Shown in pieces: positions 43,901 to 56,166 of a stretch of 64,000 bases of DNA (the stretch's first letter is position 1; each line of letters opens with the position of its first letter). This DNA comes from Laguncularia racemosa (lineage: Eukaryota > Streptophyta > Magnoliopsida > Myrtales > Combretaceae): the NCBI GenBank assembly GCA_037954665.1, contig JBBMOL010000016.1, positions 6,386,001 to 6,450,000 of the forward strand. The letters are read 5' to 3'. The translations under genes were made by a program, and so were the position numbers. The notes beneath the pieces are model-generated. The model ran no database searches. It had not been told where the DNA came from and worked only from the letters and a program-made list of their open reading frames with translations.

Positions 43901-45350
43901 TTCTTTTCTTTTGTCTCTTCTTCCTCACTTTAGAGGCTTACTATTCTCTATTATGTATTCCTATAGGCAGCCTTGTCTAATGAGATCTTCAAAGCCATTC
44001 TTTAATTGTGTGCAATTTTCAATTGTATGACCCTTATCCTTATGGAAGTCACAATAGTTATCATAGTTCCTTTTAGAGGGGATTATTCCTCGTCTTATTG
44101 ACCCAAGTAATAGTACCTTGGTTTCATATCTATATGAAGATATTGACTCCAAACTTATTAAAGGGTATGCTACTTGTAGAACAGGATGGCATGTATTTTC
44201 CCATCATTACCATTTTGAGCAAAACTATTATCATCTGTGGTAAGGCTAAGCTTATCTTTTGTAAAAGGTCAGCCTTTACCATTCTTCTTCTTATCAAAGG
44301 ATTCTTGCTCAGTTTGGCATCTTACTAGTTAGGCATCTTCTTGGGTGATATAGTCTACGACCTTTCCTTAGAGTTCTTTAAAGTTTTTAGGCTTATGCAA
44401 AGTAAGGGAGTAGAAGAACTATGACTTGTCCTTCATTCATTAACTATTGCATTAAGAGCTACACTCATGACAATGTTGGGTATCTCGAGCATTGCTCGAT
44501 TAAACGTATAGATGTAGTCTCTAAGTGTCTTATCTTGCTTTTATCTGATAAGATTAAGAGTTGAGGAATCTCACTCAAGCATCTCACTCATTAAAAAGTG
44601 CTAGTAACACTGCATGAGAGCTCTTGAAAACTTGAAATAGAATTTGGTTTGAGACCTTTGAACCATGTGTGGGTGGCTTTTTTGAGTATTCCTAGAAAGG
44701 CCTTGCCAATTATAGCATTAAAGATGCTAAGGAAGTTAATCTAGGTTGTATAATAGCTCAGGTGCTCTGTGTAGTCAAATGTCTTATTGTAGAACTCCAA
44801 TTGGGGAATTCTAATGTGGGTACAGAGTTAGTTGTCCTAGATCTCCTCCATAAAGGGAAAGTTGTCAATCTTAAGCATGTCCCAAGGATCATATTTTCTA
44901 TTATCTTTGAGTTCATTTAGACTTGATCTTGTTGTCTATGTTGTCAATAAACTAAATAACAGGGGATCTTGTAGACTATGATTCAGAGTTGTTGCTCTTG
45001 TTATTATTCTACTTGCCTTGAAATTAGGAGCTTTGTTTGAGTTTGGTAGTGTGTTCCCATGATGTTATGAAACACTATTGCTTTGCTACTCATTACATAG
45101 TTGAGAATAATGTTGAAAGCACTCATAAATTCCATTAACCTAGTCACGCAAGCAACGATTTTCAACCAACAGGTTAACAAGTTGCCTCTCAAGTCTTATA
45201 ACCCTATCTTTAATACCTAATTGCATAATAGATAATGTAGGTGGCATTAGAGGGTGATTGTTTTCAATAGCTAGTAAGTTGTGGTTATTGAGGATATTTT
45301 TTCCAGAGTTTCTTCGACATTTTGTGCCAACCATAATCATAGTTGGCCAT
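43901..45350 (-). pseudogene. Element D gag remnant
   Basis: The minus strand carries VENRCLRDAVV-like helix sequence near 45150, FLGILKKATHTWFKGLKPNS near 44700-44640 (the capsid motif around the conserved Trp) and a zinc-knuckle unit CDFHKDKGHTIENCTQLK with FEDLIRQGCL near 44060-43961. Stops and frame changes occur throughout. Confidence 0.7.
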
Positions 45351-45368
45351 AGGATGGTAGGCGCCAAT

Positions 45369-45793
45369 TGTTGATTTCTCTTGTTACCAAAAATGATCTT
45401 GGGCTGGAACAAGTCTTCAAATTAATGAATCCGAACTTGTAAAATGAATAAATGTAAGCTATCAAGGGTGCTAGAGGTGTCTTTGATTCTTGGACTCCCA
45501 CACTCAAGTCAGAGAAGCAACGTAAGGATATGGCAATCAAAGTTTGTATAAAGTATTAGATGATTTACCTAATTGAATGGACCTCCTTTTATAGTGCTGT
45601 CATTATGTTATATTTTAGACTAAATCTTCTCAAAGACGCCTTCTTTACTTTAGAAAATATCATCTGGAGTGTGTTCTTCAAAGAATTAGATTACTTTCTT
45701 GATTTATTCTTACTAGCTTAGACACTTTCCTATTTTATGGCCATGCTTAAATAAAATAAGCCGTCAGCCTTAGACTGATTTAGGCCTATAACA
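45369..45793 (-). repeat. 5' LTR of element D
   Basis: It starts TGTTGATTTC next to the primer region (minus ATTGGCGCC, 45368-45360) and ends CCTATAACA, 425 bp. Strongly diverged from its partner. Confidence 0.8.
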
Positions 45794-46339
45794 ACAACTA
45801 AACTAAAAGTTCACAAACTAAATTTCAAAATATAAAAGTTTAAACACTTACTTATTATAAATTGAAAGTATAGGAATTTAAGGCACATTTATCACAATTG
45901 TTATCGAAATGAAAATTTCCTTCTCAAAATTCACACACATATATGCATGTGTGTATAAATATATATTCTTTATTTAAGTGTCAATCATTAGTAAAATATT
46001 ATTATATATGAAGAATATTTAACATCCAAATGTTTTTGTTTTTAGAAACCCATTTCAAATAAACACAAAACACACATCAAAAATTGACATCGTACTATTA
46101 AGCTCTTTCTAGTGTTTGAGATCTTTCATACTATGAAGAAAGTCAACTATTAAATGCAGAGACTTTGTTTAAACAAGGAGCAATGATATAATTAATAAAT
46201 ACATAGTTGGTGGTAGTACACTCCCTAGGTTGTTTACCTTGGTTGCTCTTGGCATTTATTGAGCGTACACTTGACAACTAAGAGTACAATTGTACAATTG
46301 TATGTTCTAGAATCTTAGGAATTAGAGCATAAGGGATGG
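45794..46339. other. Intergenic, AT-rich
   Basis: The immediate flank (TAAAAGTTCACAAACTAAAT) resembles, in inverted form, the flank left of 35922 (TTTAGTATCTAAACTTTTG). Element D may therefore have inserted into a small inverted-repeat element. No gene. Confidence 0.4.
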
Positions 46340-49300
46340 TTTTTTTTTTTCCTAGTAAAATAGCAGATATATTACTTAAAATAACATAAGTTCATAATTT
46401 AGCTAATTACATTATTACCAATATGCTCTTTAGCAATAACAAAAGTGGTAGCAACACGCTTAAAGACTTTGTACATGCCATAACCTAAAAGATTGTTACA
46501 AAATAAGAAGTTAAGCTCTTTAGGAGGAGTTACAAAAAACATGTCCTTGTGTTCTTGTTATTGAACTTGTCTTGCCATCTAATCAACAATAGAGTTTATC
46601 TCTCTTAGAAGAACTTCCATTTTCCTCTCCTAAAGGAGGGAGAGGTTTTCTTGCAAGCCAAAATAACATTATGATATTTATGATGATAGTTATGTTCCTA
46701 ATTGGTCAAGATATGAACTATGGCTTGATTATCAATATTTATGTGTACTCGTATGAAACCAAGATTTAGATAATGTAAAACACCCTAGTATAATGCCCAT
46801 AATTTAGCAACAACAACATTAACTTGACCTATGTTTTTTGAAAACCCAAAGATCCATTTGCCATTATGATCATGGATGATGCCCCCTATAGTTGCAACAC
46901 TTGTGTGATGTAGTTCGAACTATCTATGTTTAATTTCACCAAACTTATTTGTGGTTTATCCCATTTGAGATTTATTCTGTCTATAAATTATTTTCTTTTC
47001 TTCTTTTTCTTTTTTTTTAATATGCCTAATATCCATTAGCCACTTGTTGAATTTGTTCTTTGTTAAACAAACTTCTACAATTTGGTTTAAAAAATGTAGT
47101 ATTCACATGAAACCAAAATTTCCATAATGTTATGGCAAAGAGAAACTATTTTGGAGTAGTGTTTAAAGTACAACTCTTTTTGTTGATTGCATAATTCCAT
47201 CTCACCCAATTGTTAAAATCATTCAGAATCATAATGTCTTCTTTGTTAATCGTTTCCCATTATACTATATGTTTTATCTGTAAGTAAAAATAAAAGGCAT
47301 GCAATTCATCCACATTATGGCAATGAGGGCATTTGGCATCCAATTTGACCTTTCTATTTCAAAGCATTGATGTTGTTAGTAGATTATTATGTTGCAATCT
47401 CTAAAGGGACAACTTAACTTTTGGTGGGAAAATACTACACCAAATCCAATCCCAAGAATGTTCAGTAGTATGTGTTGATTGTGACATTACAACATATACA
47501 TATACCCTTAACTAGTGGTTGTATTCTTATAATATTAGATATGCAATTTTGGTCTTGAGCAAAGCTTTTCAACACAGTTGGTCCAAATGTATTTTCTAGA
47601 AGATTTGAAATTAGAAAGCCTATTTTCTCTTCATTTCGTTCTGGTTCTGATATCTAGCAATCTCTCACACTTACTGATATTGTCTCTTTATTTAATGGGC
47701 CATGAATCAAGTCCCTAACCGTAATCACATTACTCCAATTGTCTCTTTAGATTTAGTTTTTTGGCCATTACTAAGAATAATATAACTATGATTCTTATTA
47801 CCCTTTAAATTCAAACCCAACTACTCCACCAAAGGAGAAGCCTTGGTTATATTGATTCTTCTCTTTGAAAGAATTGTTTATATTTTGTTGTAGTCAATTT
47901 GGCCCAAAGTAATCTCTTATTTTTCAATTCCTAACATCTTTTAATATGATAAGCTTTGTTTATTTTTTTTCTATATCCACCAAACCAAGTCCTCTTTGAT
48001 CTTTCAATTTAGCTATGGTTTGCCAATTGATCCAAGGAGTTTTATGTTGCTCCTCTTTACCATTCCATAAACAATTCCTAGTAATTTGATCAAGTTTCAT
48101 TATAATTCTTTTTGGCAACATCTCCATTTGCATATAGTAGTTTGACAATGTTTCTAGAGATGATTGTGCCAAAACCAGTCTTCCAACCATACTTAGCTAT
48201 CTAGCTTTCCATCCATTCAACTTCTTATGAGCTTTTTTTTATCATTTTTTTAATTAGCTTAAAGCTTTTTTTCCTTTATCTAATGGATATCTTAAATATG
48301 TACCAAAAGAATCTTCTTCTTTTTTATTTTGAAATTTAGGATCTTAGTTAAATCTTCTTGTTACATTACATTCATATTTCTTGAGAAGAAAACAAAGGAC
48401 TTCATTGGATTGACCTTTCATGAAAACATTTGTTCAAAAATTTGTAAGACCTCCTTTATTGTCTTAGCATTGCTCATATCAGCTTATGCCAACATAACTA
48501 TATCATCTATGAATATCACTTATACAATATATAAATCACTACCTCCTACCTTAAATGGTTTCCATCTACCTGAGTTACTTCCATCATGATCAATTGACTT
48601 AGGAACTCTGAGCTCATGATACACAAGTAAGGTGAGAGAGGGTCCCCTTAGTTAAGTCCTTTACTCAGTTGGAATGGGGCTAAAGCATGTTCATTTAAGA
48701 GAATTTCTATATCGATAGTGGATAAGCAACTATCTAACAACTTCATCCATTTTGTAGGGAAATTCAAGTTGGTTATGAATTAGTGGATGTGTTCCCATTC
48801 CATTGTATCATAAGCTTTCTCTAGATCTAATTTGATTATCATCTAATGTTTCCTATTTCTTTTGTTGTTAAAACCATGTAGAATTTCATTTAGGATAATG
48901 ATGTTATCTGCTACCTTTCTTCTTGTAACAAAACCTACTTATCTCAAATGGATCATGTTGTCTATAAAGGTCTTAGTCGATTGATTAAGATTTTTGCAAG
49001 AATCTTATAAATAACTATACATAATCTAAGAGGCCTATACCGTTTTATTGATTCGGCTAAACCTTGTTTAGGAATAAGGACAAGTTGGGTATAATTTAGC
49101 TGCTCTAGTATTTTCCCACTTTCAAAACATCCTATTAATAGATTTTCCTACAATTTCCCAATTTCTACGAAAAAAGAAAGCATGTAAACTATCTTTGTTA
49201 GAGGCTTTCTAAGGCTTTATAAATGATAATGCCTCCTAAATTTCTTTACTTGAAAGTGAAGCATTAAGAAGTTGATGGTGTTGATTTTCTAAACCTCCTC

Positions 49301-51030
49301 TTATATCAATAGGAATTGGATTCTCTCAACTTCTGGAAGATATACGGGATTGAAATAAATGTTTAAAGTAGTTTAGAATAAAGTTTTCAATTTCCTATTG
49401 ATCGTAGGACCAATGTCCATCATCATTCTTGATAGCTAAAATTTTGTTGTTTCATCTTCAGGTTAGCACCAGGGAGTGATAGTATCTAGTATTCTGTTCT
49501 CCATCTTGAATCCATTTGCTCTTGATTTCATCTTCCATAGGCTCTCTTCCCAATCAAGTATTTGGTTTAATTCTCTTCTTAGTCATTTCTCCTCATTTAT
49601 CAAATGTTCCAATGGATTAAGCATAAGTTGATCTTCCACTTTATGTATATATTTTAATATCTTTTTTTTCTTCTAAAAGTTGTTTCCAAATATATCGTTA
49701 TTCCTTTCTCTAAACTTCATTGGAACTTCCCCTAAAGCTTTTAATAAATCATTTCTGCAACTAGTCTAACTATTGCGAATCAGATCTGCGCAAGATTGAT
49801 GGTCTAGCCATATTGGTTGAAATCTGAAAACTCTGTTGAATCTGTGAGGGGTATCTAAAGGGTGGGTTTTCAGTACTAACATATTGTGATATGAAGGCCA
49901 TTTTTGCATGAGAAATTTTTTTGTTTTAGGATAAAGACACTGCCAAGCAGCATTACACCATCCCCTATCCAACCATTTCGAAATTAGATTAGGATGAGGT
50001 TGTTTATTGGACCATGTATATATTGGTCCATCAAATCCCATGTCTATTAATCCGCATAGATTCATGCAATTCTAATAGTGATAAGCCTTGTTTCGCGTAA
50101 ATTTTCTACCTTCCCATTTTTTATTTGGTGATACCATGTCATTAAAATCCCCTAGCATACACCAAGTGGTATTTTGCACTAAATTGGCAAAACTCTTAAC
50201 GCTATCCCATAAAACTAGTCATAATTGTAAATTAGGGGAAATATATATTGCAGGAAAAAAAAAAAACCATTGCAAAGAAGAATTCTTTACCTTTAATAAA
50301 GCATGAATTTCTTGATTTGATTGGTGAAGTAATTCCAATTCCATCCCTTGGGTGTTCCACATTAGATCCATTTCACTGCTTTGACCTTCAACCTCTGTAC
50401 ATATAAAGTCGTCAAGCTGAACAGAGTTAGGAAAATGCATGAGCAAAAATACCATCCATACAGGTTTCTAGCAGTATAATCAAGTTTAGCATGTGTTCTG
50501 TCATTGATTTCAATATTGCATTCTTTTTTTTTTTTGCAAGTTGAGTCCATGCACATTCCAAGCTAAAAGGCGTATAGGATGAAGGAAAGAAGGTAAGCAA
50601 TAATCCTCTAGTTAGTGAGCCATAACTTTATACCGTAGGAAGTCAGCAACTACTTGCGATGCAATTTATGCTAGAAGCAATACATTAGAAGGTGTTCTTG
50701 TTTCTAGAAGTATTGCTGACTCCTCGCAATTCTGCGTTTGAAAATTCTCCACTATGTCTTTCTTCAACTTGTAAACCATTGGCATTTTGAGTTGTGGTAT
50801 TCCCATTCCTGAGTCCTCATGATTTGTCTAGCTATGAGTTTCAGATTTTGTCCCCATTTGTTCATTAGAAAAGGATGGTTGTTGTCCTCCTCGAAGATAG
50901 CAGTCGGAATCAGTACTCTGAATTCCTTCTTGGTTTGCATTATACCTCCACGCCTTGTCAAAGTTATTGTGTCACTTCCCACAAGAGACCCTAATCATGA
51001 TAACTTGCCACGATTATTTGACTTCAGTTA
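46340..51030 (-). mobile_element. Degenerate plant L1-type LINE (element E), minus strand
   Basis: Order on the minus strand: 5' material near 51030-50600, endonuclease from about 50580 (IRLLAWNVHGLN), the endonuclease C-terminal part at 50065-49766, RT at about 49100-48400, RT thumb and C-terminal part at 48190-47960, zf-RVT zinc motif near 47330, RNase H near 46880, and a 3' poly-A tail seen as T11 at 46340-46350 on plus. That is the full ORF2 layout of plant LINEs with an added RNase H domain. The 5' limit and target duplicate could not be fixed. Confidence 0.8.
46640..50580 (-). pseudogene. LINE ORF2 remnant: endonuclease, reverse transcriptase, zf-RVT, RNase H
   Basis: Endonuclease: RLLAWNVHGLN, then CGLIDMGFDGPIYTWSNKQ and KWLDRGWCNAAW. 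RT: LVLIPKQGLAESIKRYRPL, ILAKILINRL, IIKLDLEKAYDTMEWEHIH, GDPLSPYLC; the catalytic FADD/YADD segment is destroyed by stops. C-terminal RT: RLVLAQSSLETLSNYYMQM and NGKEEQHKTPWINW. zf-RVT: FPPKVKLSL, CPHCHNVDELHAF. RNase H: GGIIHDHNGKWIFGFSKNIG. Many stops show that the element is long dead. ORF1 is not clearly visible; 50982-50764 may be 5' material of ORF2 or ORF1. Confidence 0.78.
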
Positions 51031-52109
51031 GGCAACCACGAAACATTTAAACCATCAAATCAAATTAACCTATCAAACTTTAAATAACAAGATAATATGG
51101 CTTATCTCGGCTCTCATTTGACATTTCTATATTACAATCAAATTATCTAAGATCTAACTTAGCGTATAAGATATATATTTTTCCAAAAGTAGATCTCATT
51201 TAGCTCCCATTACACAACAAGCTAAAACTTTGCTAATTCAATTTGAAGTATTTATAATATAAAATCATACAATCTTCTAACCTAATTTACAAGAGAAATC
51301 TACTCTACTTCTTAATCTACACTCCCAATTCCAATAGTTTCATGTGGAGATCTTACTTACTTAGGTAATATGTTTACCTGGGAAATTTTTATAGTTGCGA
51401 CCTACATCATAGAATTTATAAGAATGTGAGCTATTATTGTTTAGTAAGATGGGAGTCCAATCTGTTAATATTATACATACATAAATAAGTTAAACAAGTT
51501 TATCAAACATATACTATGCATGAACAATCTAGATAAATATAACATCACATGCGATCTTCCAATAACCAATGTGAAATCTACGTTTTAATGCCTCTCTTGA
51601 CATTGGGTTAAGGATTCTCATAACCATTAGTGCCCAGATATCTTAGTCTGCTTATTTTCCATCTTATCTCTTTATTAAGTATCTTATGATAATAAAAGTC
51701 CTAAGCTCTAGGTGTCAAATTAGCACACTGAGCACATACCCTTAAGGACATCCAAGACTATCTTACTCAGTTTTGCTAAAAACGCGACAATCCCCTTAAT
51801 CACGTAGTTTATCGTTGGCGAAATGGTAATCCCTATGTGATTACTTCTTGTGTGTCTTATGGCAGTAATGGCCTTCAATCTTAGTGCAATGTATTGTAAA
51901 ATACATGTTGAATTTTATTTATGCCATAATAATTAATTGATTGATTTGCCACAATCAAAGAAAGAGTACACAAACCAATTAGCAAGATATGCTACACTGT
52001 GGGTATTTAAAGTCATAGAAAATACTTGCCCAAAATCACAATGCAAAATCAAATTAATCAATGAAAGTAACTCATAAAATAATAATAATGATTTTTTTTA
52101 ATCGTATAT
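51031..52109. other. Intergenic, AT-rich
   Basis: No coding or structural signal that I can support, apart from the A/T runs that lead into the CA-rich block. Confidence 0.4.
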
Positions 52110-53330
52110 ATATACACACACCTAACCTTACACTTAAACTTACACATAAGCTCATGCACAAACACTACATGTGTTGAGGCACACCACATGTACACCCTAC
52201 TCACATACCACACAACGAAGACATACACCCATGCACACCTAACACACTCTTAACAAAGCAGTAAGCACATACACACACACGACAATCATGCATGACACTT
52301 ATCACATACATGCATAGCAAGTACACTTTATGCACAAATGCATTGCCTATGCACACATAGCACATACACTCTACTCCTAAACCACACACACTAGGTACAC
52401 ACACTACTCCTATACCATACACTCAGGCACTACACATTCACCACTCTCACATAACATACACACACTAAGCACGCATTCGCTATGCACAAACCATGCACAC
52501 ACAACTCACACATACACCATGTACACACCCCCACTACAAATACACCACTCTCACACAACACCACCAAACTAACACAACATGATAGTACAACACATATTGC
52601 CTGCACACACTCAGAAGATACACCCACACTAGGCACATTAGCTACAACCACAACACACACATGCAAGCATACACCACACACACCAATTGTAGCAGTACAT
52701 ACACGACTATAAGCATGGAAGACACACATAACACACACTACACACACACACATATGTCATAGCACATACAACACACATACCATGTAGCACAAACACATAC
52801 AAAGAATACACAAGCACACACAACACACACATACACAAAGCATTCACTACCATGCACACAATAGCACACCAAAAACATTCGCATCACACCACATTAGAGA
52901 CATGCACAACATCCCACATATGATCCACTATGCACCCTTTGCTTCGCAACATGTTGCACGCAAGACACTCACACACACGCATTTGCTGATGAGCACATAC
53001 ACTTGAGGACACATAGAACACACACACACATACTCTAGCTGAAAAACATACATGCACACACACACTCTCGCTAGAAAACACATACCACATGTCATCCATA
53101 CACACACACGAATGGAACGCCACACATGTAGCACCCATGCACGTCTTACACACTCATGCACAGAACTCACCATACACACAAAATTATACACACACACATA
53201 ACATTCACGCACATACAGTAGCACCCACTTCGATAAACCCTGACGAGCACTCATATGGCCACAACATTATATACATATCCATACAGTAGAAACCCTAACC
53301 ATGTATATATATACATGCACGCAATATAAC
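52110..53330. repeat. CA-rich degenerate simple-sequence block
   Basis: About 1.2 kb in which the plus strand is nearly all A, C and T, built from ACACAT, CACACAC, GCACAC and ACTACAC words without one fixed period. The strong strand bias gives artefact Cys/Val-rich frames on minus and Thr/His-rich frames on plus; neither is a gene. It may be an old expanded CA microsatellite or degraded minisatellite. Confidence 0.85.
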
Positions 53331-54119
53331 ACAACCAATGTAGTAAATTAGTGAGTTCTCACTCATCTATATCTCATTTCCTTTTATGGCGTGATATAGT
53401 TATCGTGTTGTTAGGTTAAGTCAATTTTGTTACCTAAAATTCAAGAAGAAAAATATTATTACTTACTATTTATACTAGGATCACCCTAACTCCTATATTT
53501 CTAGTTTTTTCCACTATTTCTTATACTTAAAAATCTTGATGTTACACTTTTAAAATTGTATTTAAATTTTGAAGTTGAAAATTTACCATACAAGTAAGGT
53601 CTAGTTTTATATAGCTTACTTTAAAGATTGCATTAGTAGTCTCAGAATATAATTTAGACATTGTACATGGAAATTACGGAATTTTTCTTTTTTCGCTTTC
53701 TGTTTCCCTCTCTCTATCGACTTTCATAAAAAGGAAGGGAATAATAAAAAGAACGAAGCAATAAGTTCAGGCTGGCAAAGAGAAATCATAATTTATATGG
53801 TGGGGAAATGATCGGATTTTTTCATTTGACTCATGCATGGAAATTCAATTAGGAGTGTTAATTAAAGTCTTTTTACATGAAACTTTACCGCTAAGTCAAA
53901 TAAATAATAATGAATTTAAATATTTACTCGAAATTTTCATTTAACTACCATAAACTTGTGATTTTAATTTAACTTTCCATTTATTCTATAATTTTACACG
54001 CTTAGCTTTTTATACTACTACTTTCTTTAATTTAAAATTATAAAAATTAAGAATAAGATTTTTAAAATAATTATTAGGCTAATTTGATATTACATTTTAG
54101 TTAAATTATAGGGTTTTAG
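53331..54119. other. Intergenic, AT-rich
   Basis: Nothing recognised. The stretch contains poly-A/T runs only. Confidence 0.4.
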
Positions 54120-54491
54120 CTAAATTATTTGAAAGGATTCATGTTGCATGCCCAACTCTGCATGCATGTTTGTATCCCCTTGATGGTCCTCTAAATTATC
54201 TAGATCATTTGTGTCATTAGGAAGATTAGCAAGGAAACAATGCTCATGAGCATTTGGAATGTTATTAGCCACCGAGTCTCTATATGATTTGGAAAGCGCT
54301 ATTTGCTCCACTTGCATGGATGTGGATGGATTTTCCCCACGCAAGTCTGAATTCGAATTATCTAAACCGTTTTGATGATCAAATAGTGCTTCGATTTCAA
54401 TATCGACCAATGGTTTTAGTCGTATTTTCCAATTAAAAGAAGAAGATGAAGCATGATGAGAAGAAAGCTTTGGAGAGGGGGAAGAGAACAA
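54120..54491 (-). CDS. Unidentified 123-codon open frame
   Basis: It opens MFSSPSPKLSSHHASSSS and closes AELGMQHESFQII at 54120. The N-terminal part is Ser-rich with a basic patch; the rest is Asp/Asn/Glu-rich (NDTNDLDNLEDHQGD). No domain recognised. KSYRDSVAN resembles the start of some plant LINE ORF1 proteins, so a retroelement scrap is possible. Higher complexity than neighbouring chance frames is the only reason to list it; no introns or promoter seen. Confidence 0.3.
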   Translation of the reverse strand: MFSSPSPKLSSHHASSSSFNWKIRLKPLVDIEIEALFDHQNGLDNSNSDLRGENPSTSMQVEQIALSKSYRDSVANNIPNAHEHCFLANLPNDTNDLDNLEDHQGDTNMHAELGMQHESFQII

Positions 54492-56166
54492 TTTTTTACT
54501 ACCTCCTATAATTATTTCTTAGCTCCATGTTTTTAGGATGGTCTTTTTGGCTCTATACAAAATGGTCCTTAATAAGTGAAAATGGACGAAGAGAAAAGGT
54601 ATATACTAGTAGTTCATTTACCTATTGTATTCGTATATATAGACAACTATATAAAAAGTGAGGGTGAATTCTACATCTATTCCTTGTATTTACTCTATAA
54701 GTTAATTTTGTATGTTTGAAATTGATGGTTAAACTGCAAATCTTTAACAATTCATTGCTCTTACATCTACTCATCCATATTGCTTGAGTCCAACTTCATT
54801 TCCAAGTGCTTTAAGAAATAACCTATCGTGTTAAGGAACTCTATGCAAAACCCATATACAAAGCCTTAGCCTCTAATGTCACTTAGCACACTTGATATGG
54901 TTGTTAAAATTGCGAATCAATTTATACGATTATTTGGGTTTACAATATGATGAGGTTTTTCATAAATTAAATAAATGTAAAATTATTTATATAAAGACTC
55001 TTAGTAAAATTATAAAATTAGGTATGTGATATATTTCAATTTTAGATAAAATCATAAGTTTGACAACCATATCATTTGGAATTGTCATCTCACCTATGAA
55101 CTAGGTTTCCCACTTAACATCCTATCATTTTGTGTTCTGACTACTTTGAGCTATCTATCTATCCCCCAAATCTATTCAACATGATCCAACCAAAAATGTT
55201 GAAATTGATTACCATCTTGTGTGTGAACAAGTTGCTACCACTTGTTTGATATTGGTCTACTCATTAGCATCCTCACCAAGAATTTATTTACAGCAAAATT
55301 CTTTTATCAATGCTCCAATTTGTCGTTGACATTTGCGTCGTGGGACTGGCAAGTCGCATTAGTATATTTTGTATATTGTAATGGTGGAACAGTCTTTCTA
55401 TATGACCTAGGATTACACCATAACTACTTGCATATATAATCTTGTATATAGTTAATGAATATTTCGCTCAACACTATCAGATATTAAACTTGTAAAATTA
55501 ATACGTGTTGTGGCTGGCTAAGAATTGCCATCCGTGTATATAAAAATGCAAATCCTACCCATTTATTGCATGGGGAAATTTTTTAACCAAAAGGCTCCTC
55601 TTATTGATATCCATCCAACATTAAAAGCAATACATTTCCTTCTTGAGAGCATCTCTGTCTAAAAGCATGTTTTCCCTCTGTTTTTATTTTAGGTTAAGGA
55701 TGGATACAATACAATTCGATTTGGTTTAGCCTTGAAACCATGCTAACCATAAGCCGCTTTTTATCTAAACCTTGGTATCAACTGAAAAACAAAGACTTTT
55801 TGTTTTTATGACTTCCATGGTTCAATTCAATTCATCCTGCCCTTAGTGGTGCAATTTTTTATTTGATTCACTCTTAAAATCGAATCAAATAGCAATCAAT
55901 TTGATTCACACCATAAGGGAGAACAGTCTTCACGGATAAATACAAAAGTGTATCAGCTATAATAAGCTTAAGCATTTTGATCAGCTTATTGTGGATCTAA
56001 TGTTTATCGGGCATGATATTGCCAAACCTTAATCCTCATTTTACAACAATATATAAATAGTCACGTTGCATGTAATGTACTGCACATTTTCATTTGTTGG
56101 TTTATCAATAAAATGATCCATGTGTGCACAAATATGCATTCAACCCACAGATGCATTATCTTCTAC
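54492..56166. other. Intergenic between the unidentified frame and SDR copy 2
   Basis: AT-rich. The 3' untranslated region of SDR copy 2 must occupy the part just below 56167. No other signal supported. Confidence 0.45.

Larger units (their letters stand above)
35922..45793 (-). mobile_element. Old, degraded Tat-lineage Ty3/gypsy element D with an antisense ORF
   Basis: Diverged LTRs lie at 35922-36273 (3') and 45369-45793 (5'). The minus strand gives gag then protease, RT, RNase H and integrase remnants from about 45350 down to 40600. A plus-strand gene remnant occupies 37027-39840 between integrase and the 3' LTR, the arrangement known for antisense ORFs in the Tat group. Primer region ATTGGCGCC on minus. 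I find no matching target duplicate (GCAAT against ACAAC). LTR divergence and dense stops mark it as the oldest element here. Confidence 0.82.

Noticed and set aside
52201..53289. Cys/Val-rich frames on minus and Thr/His-rich frames on plus, at first sight like small secreted Cys-rich proteins
   Set aside because: They are translations of the CA-rich simple-sequence block with no signal peptide pattern or Cys spacing.
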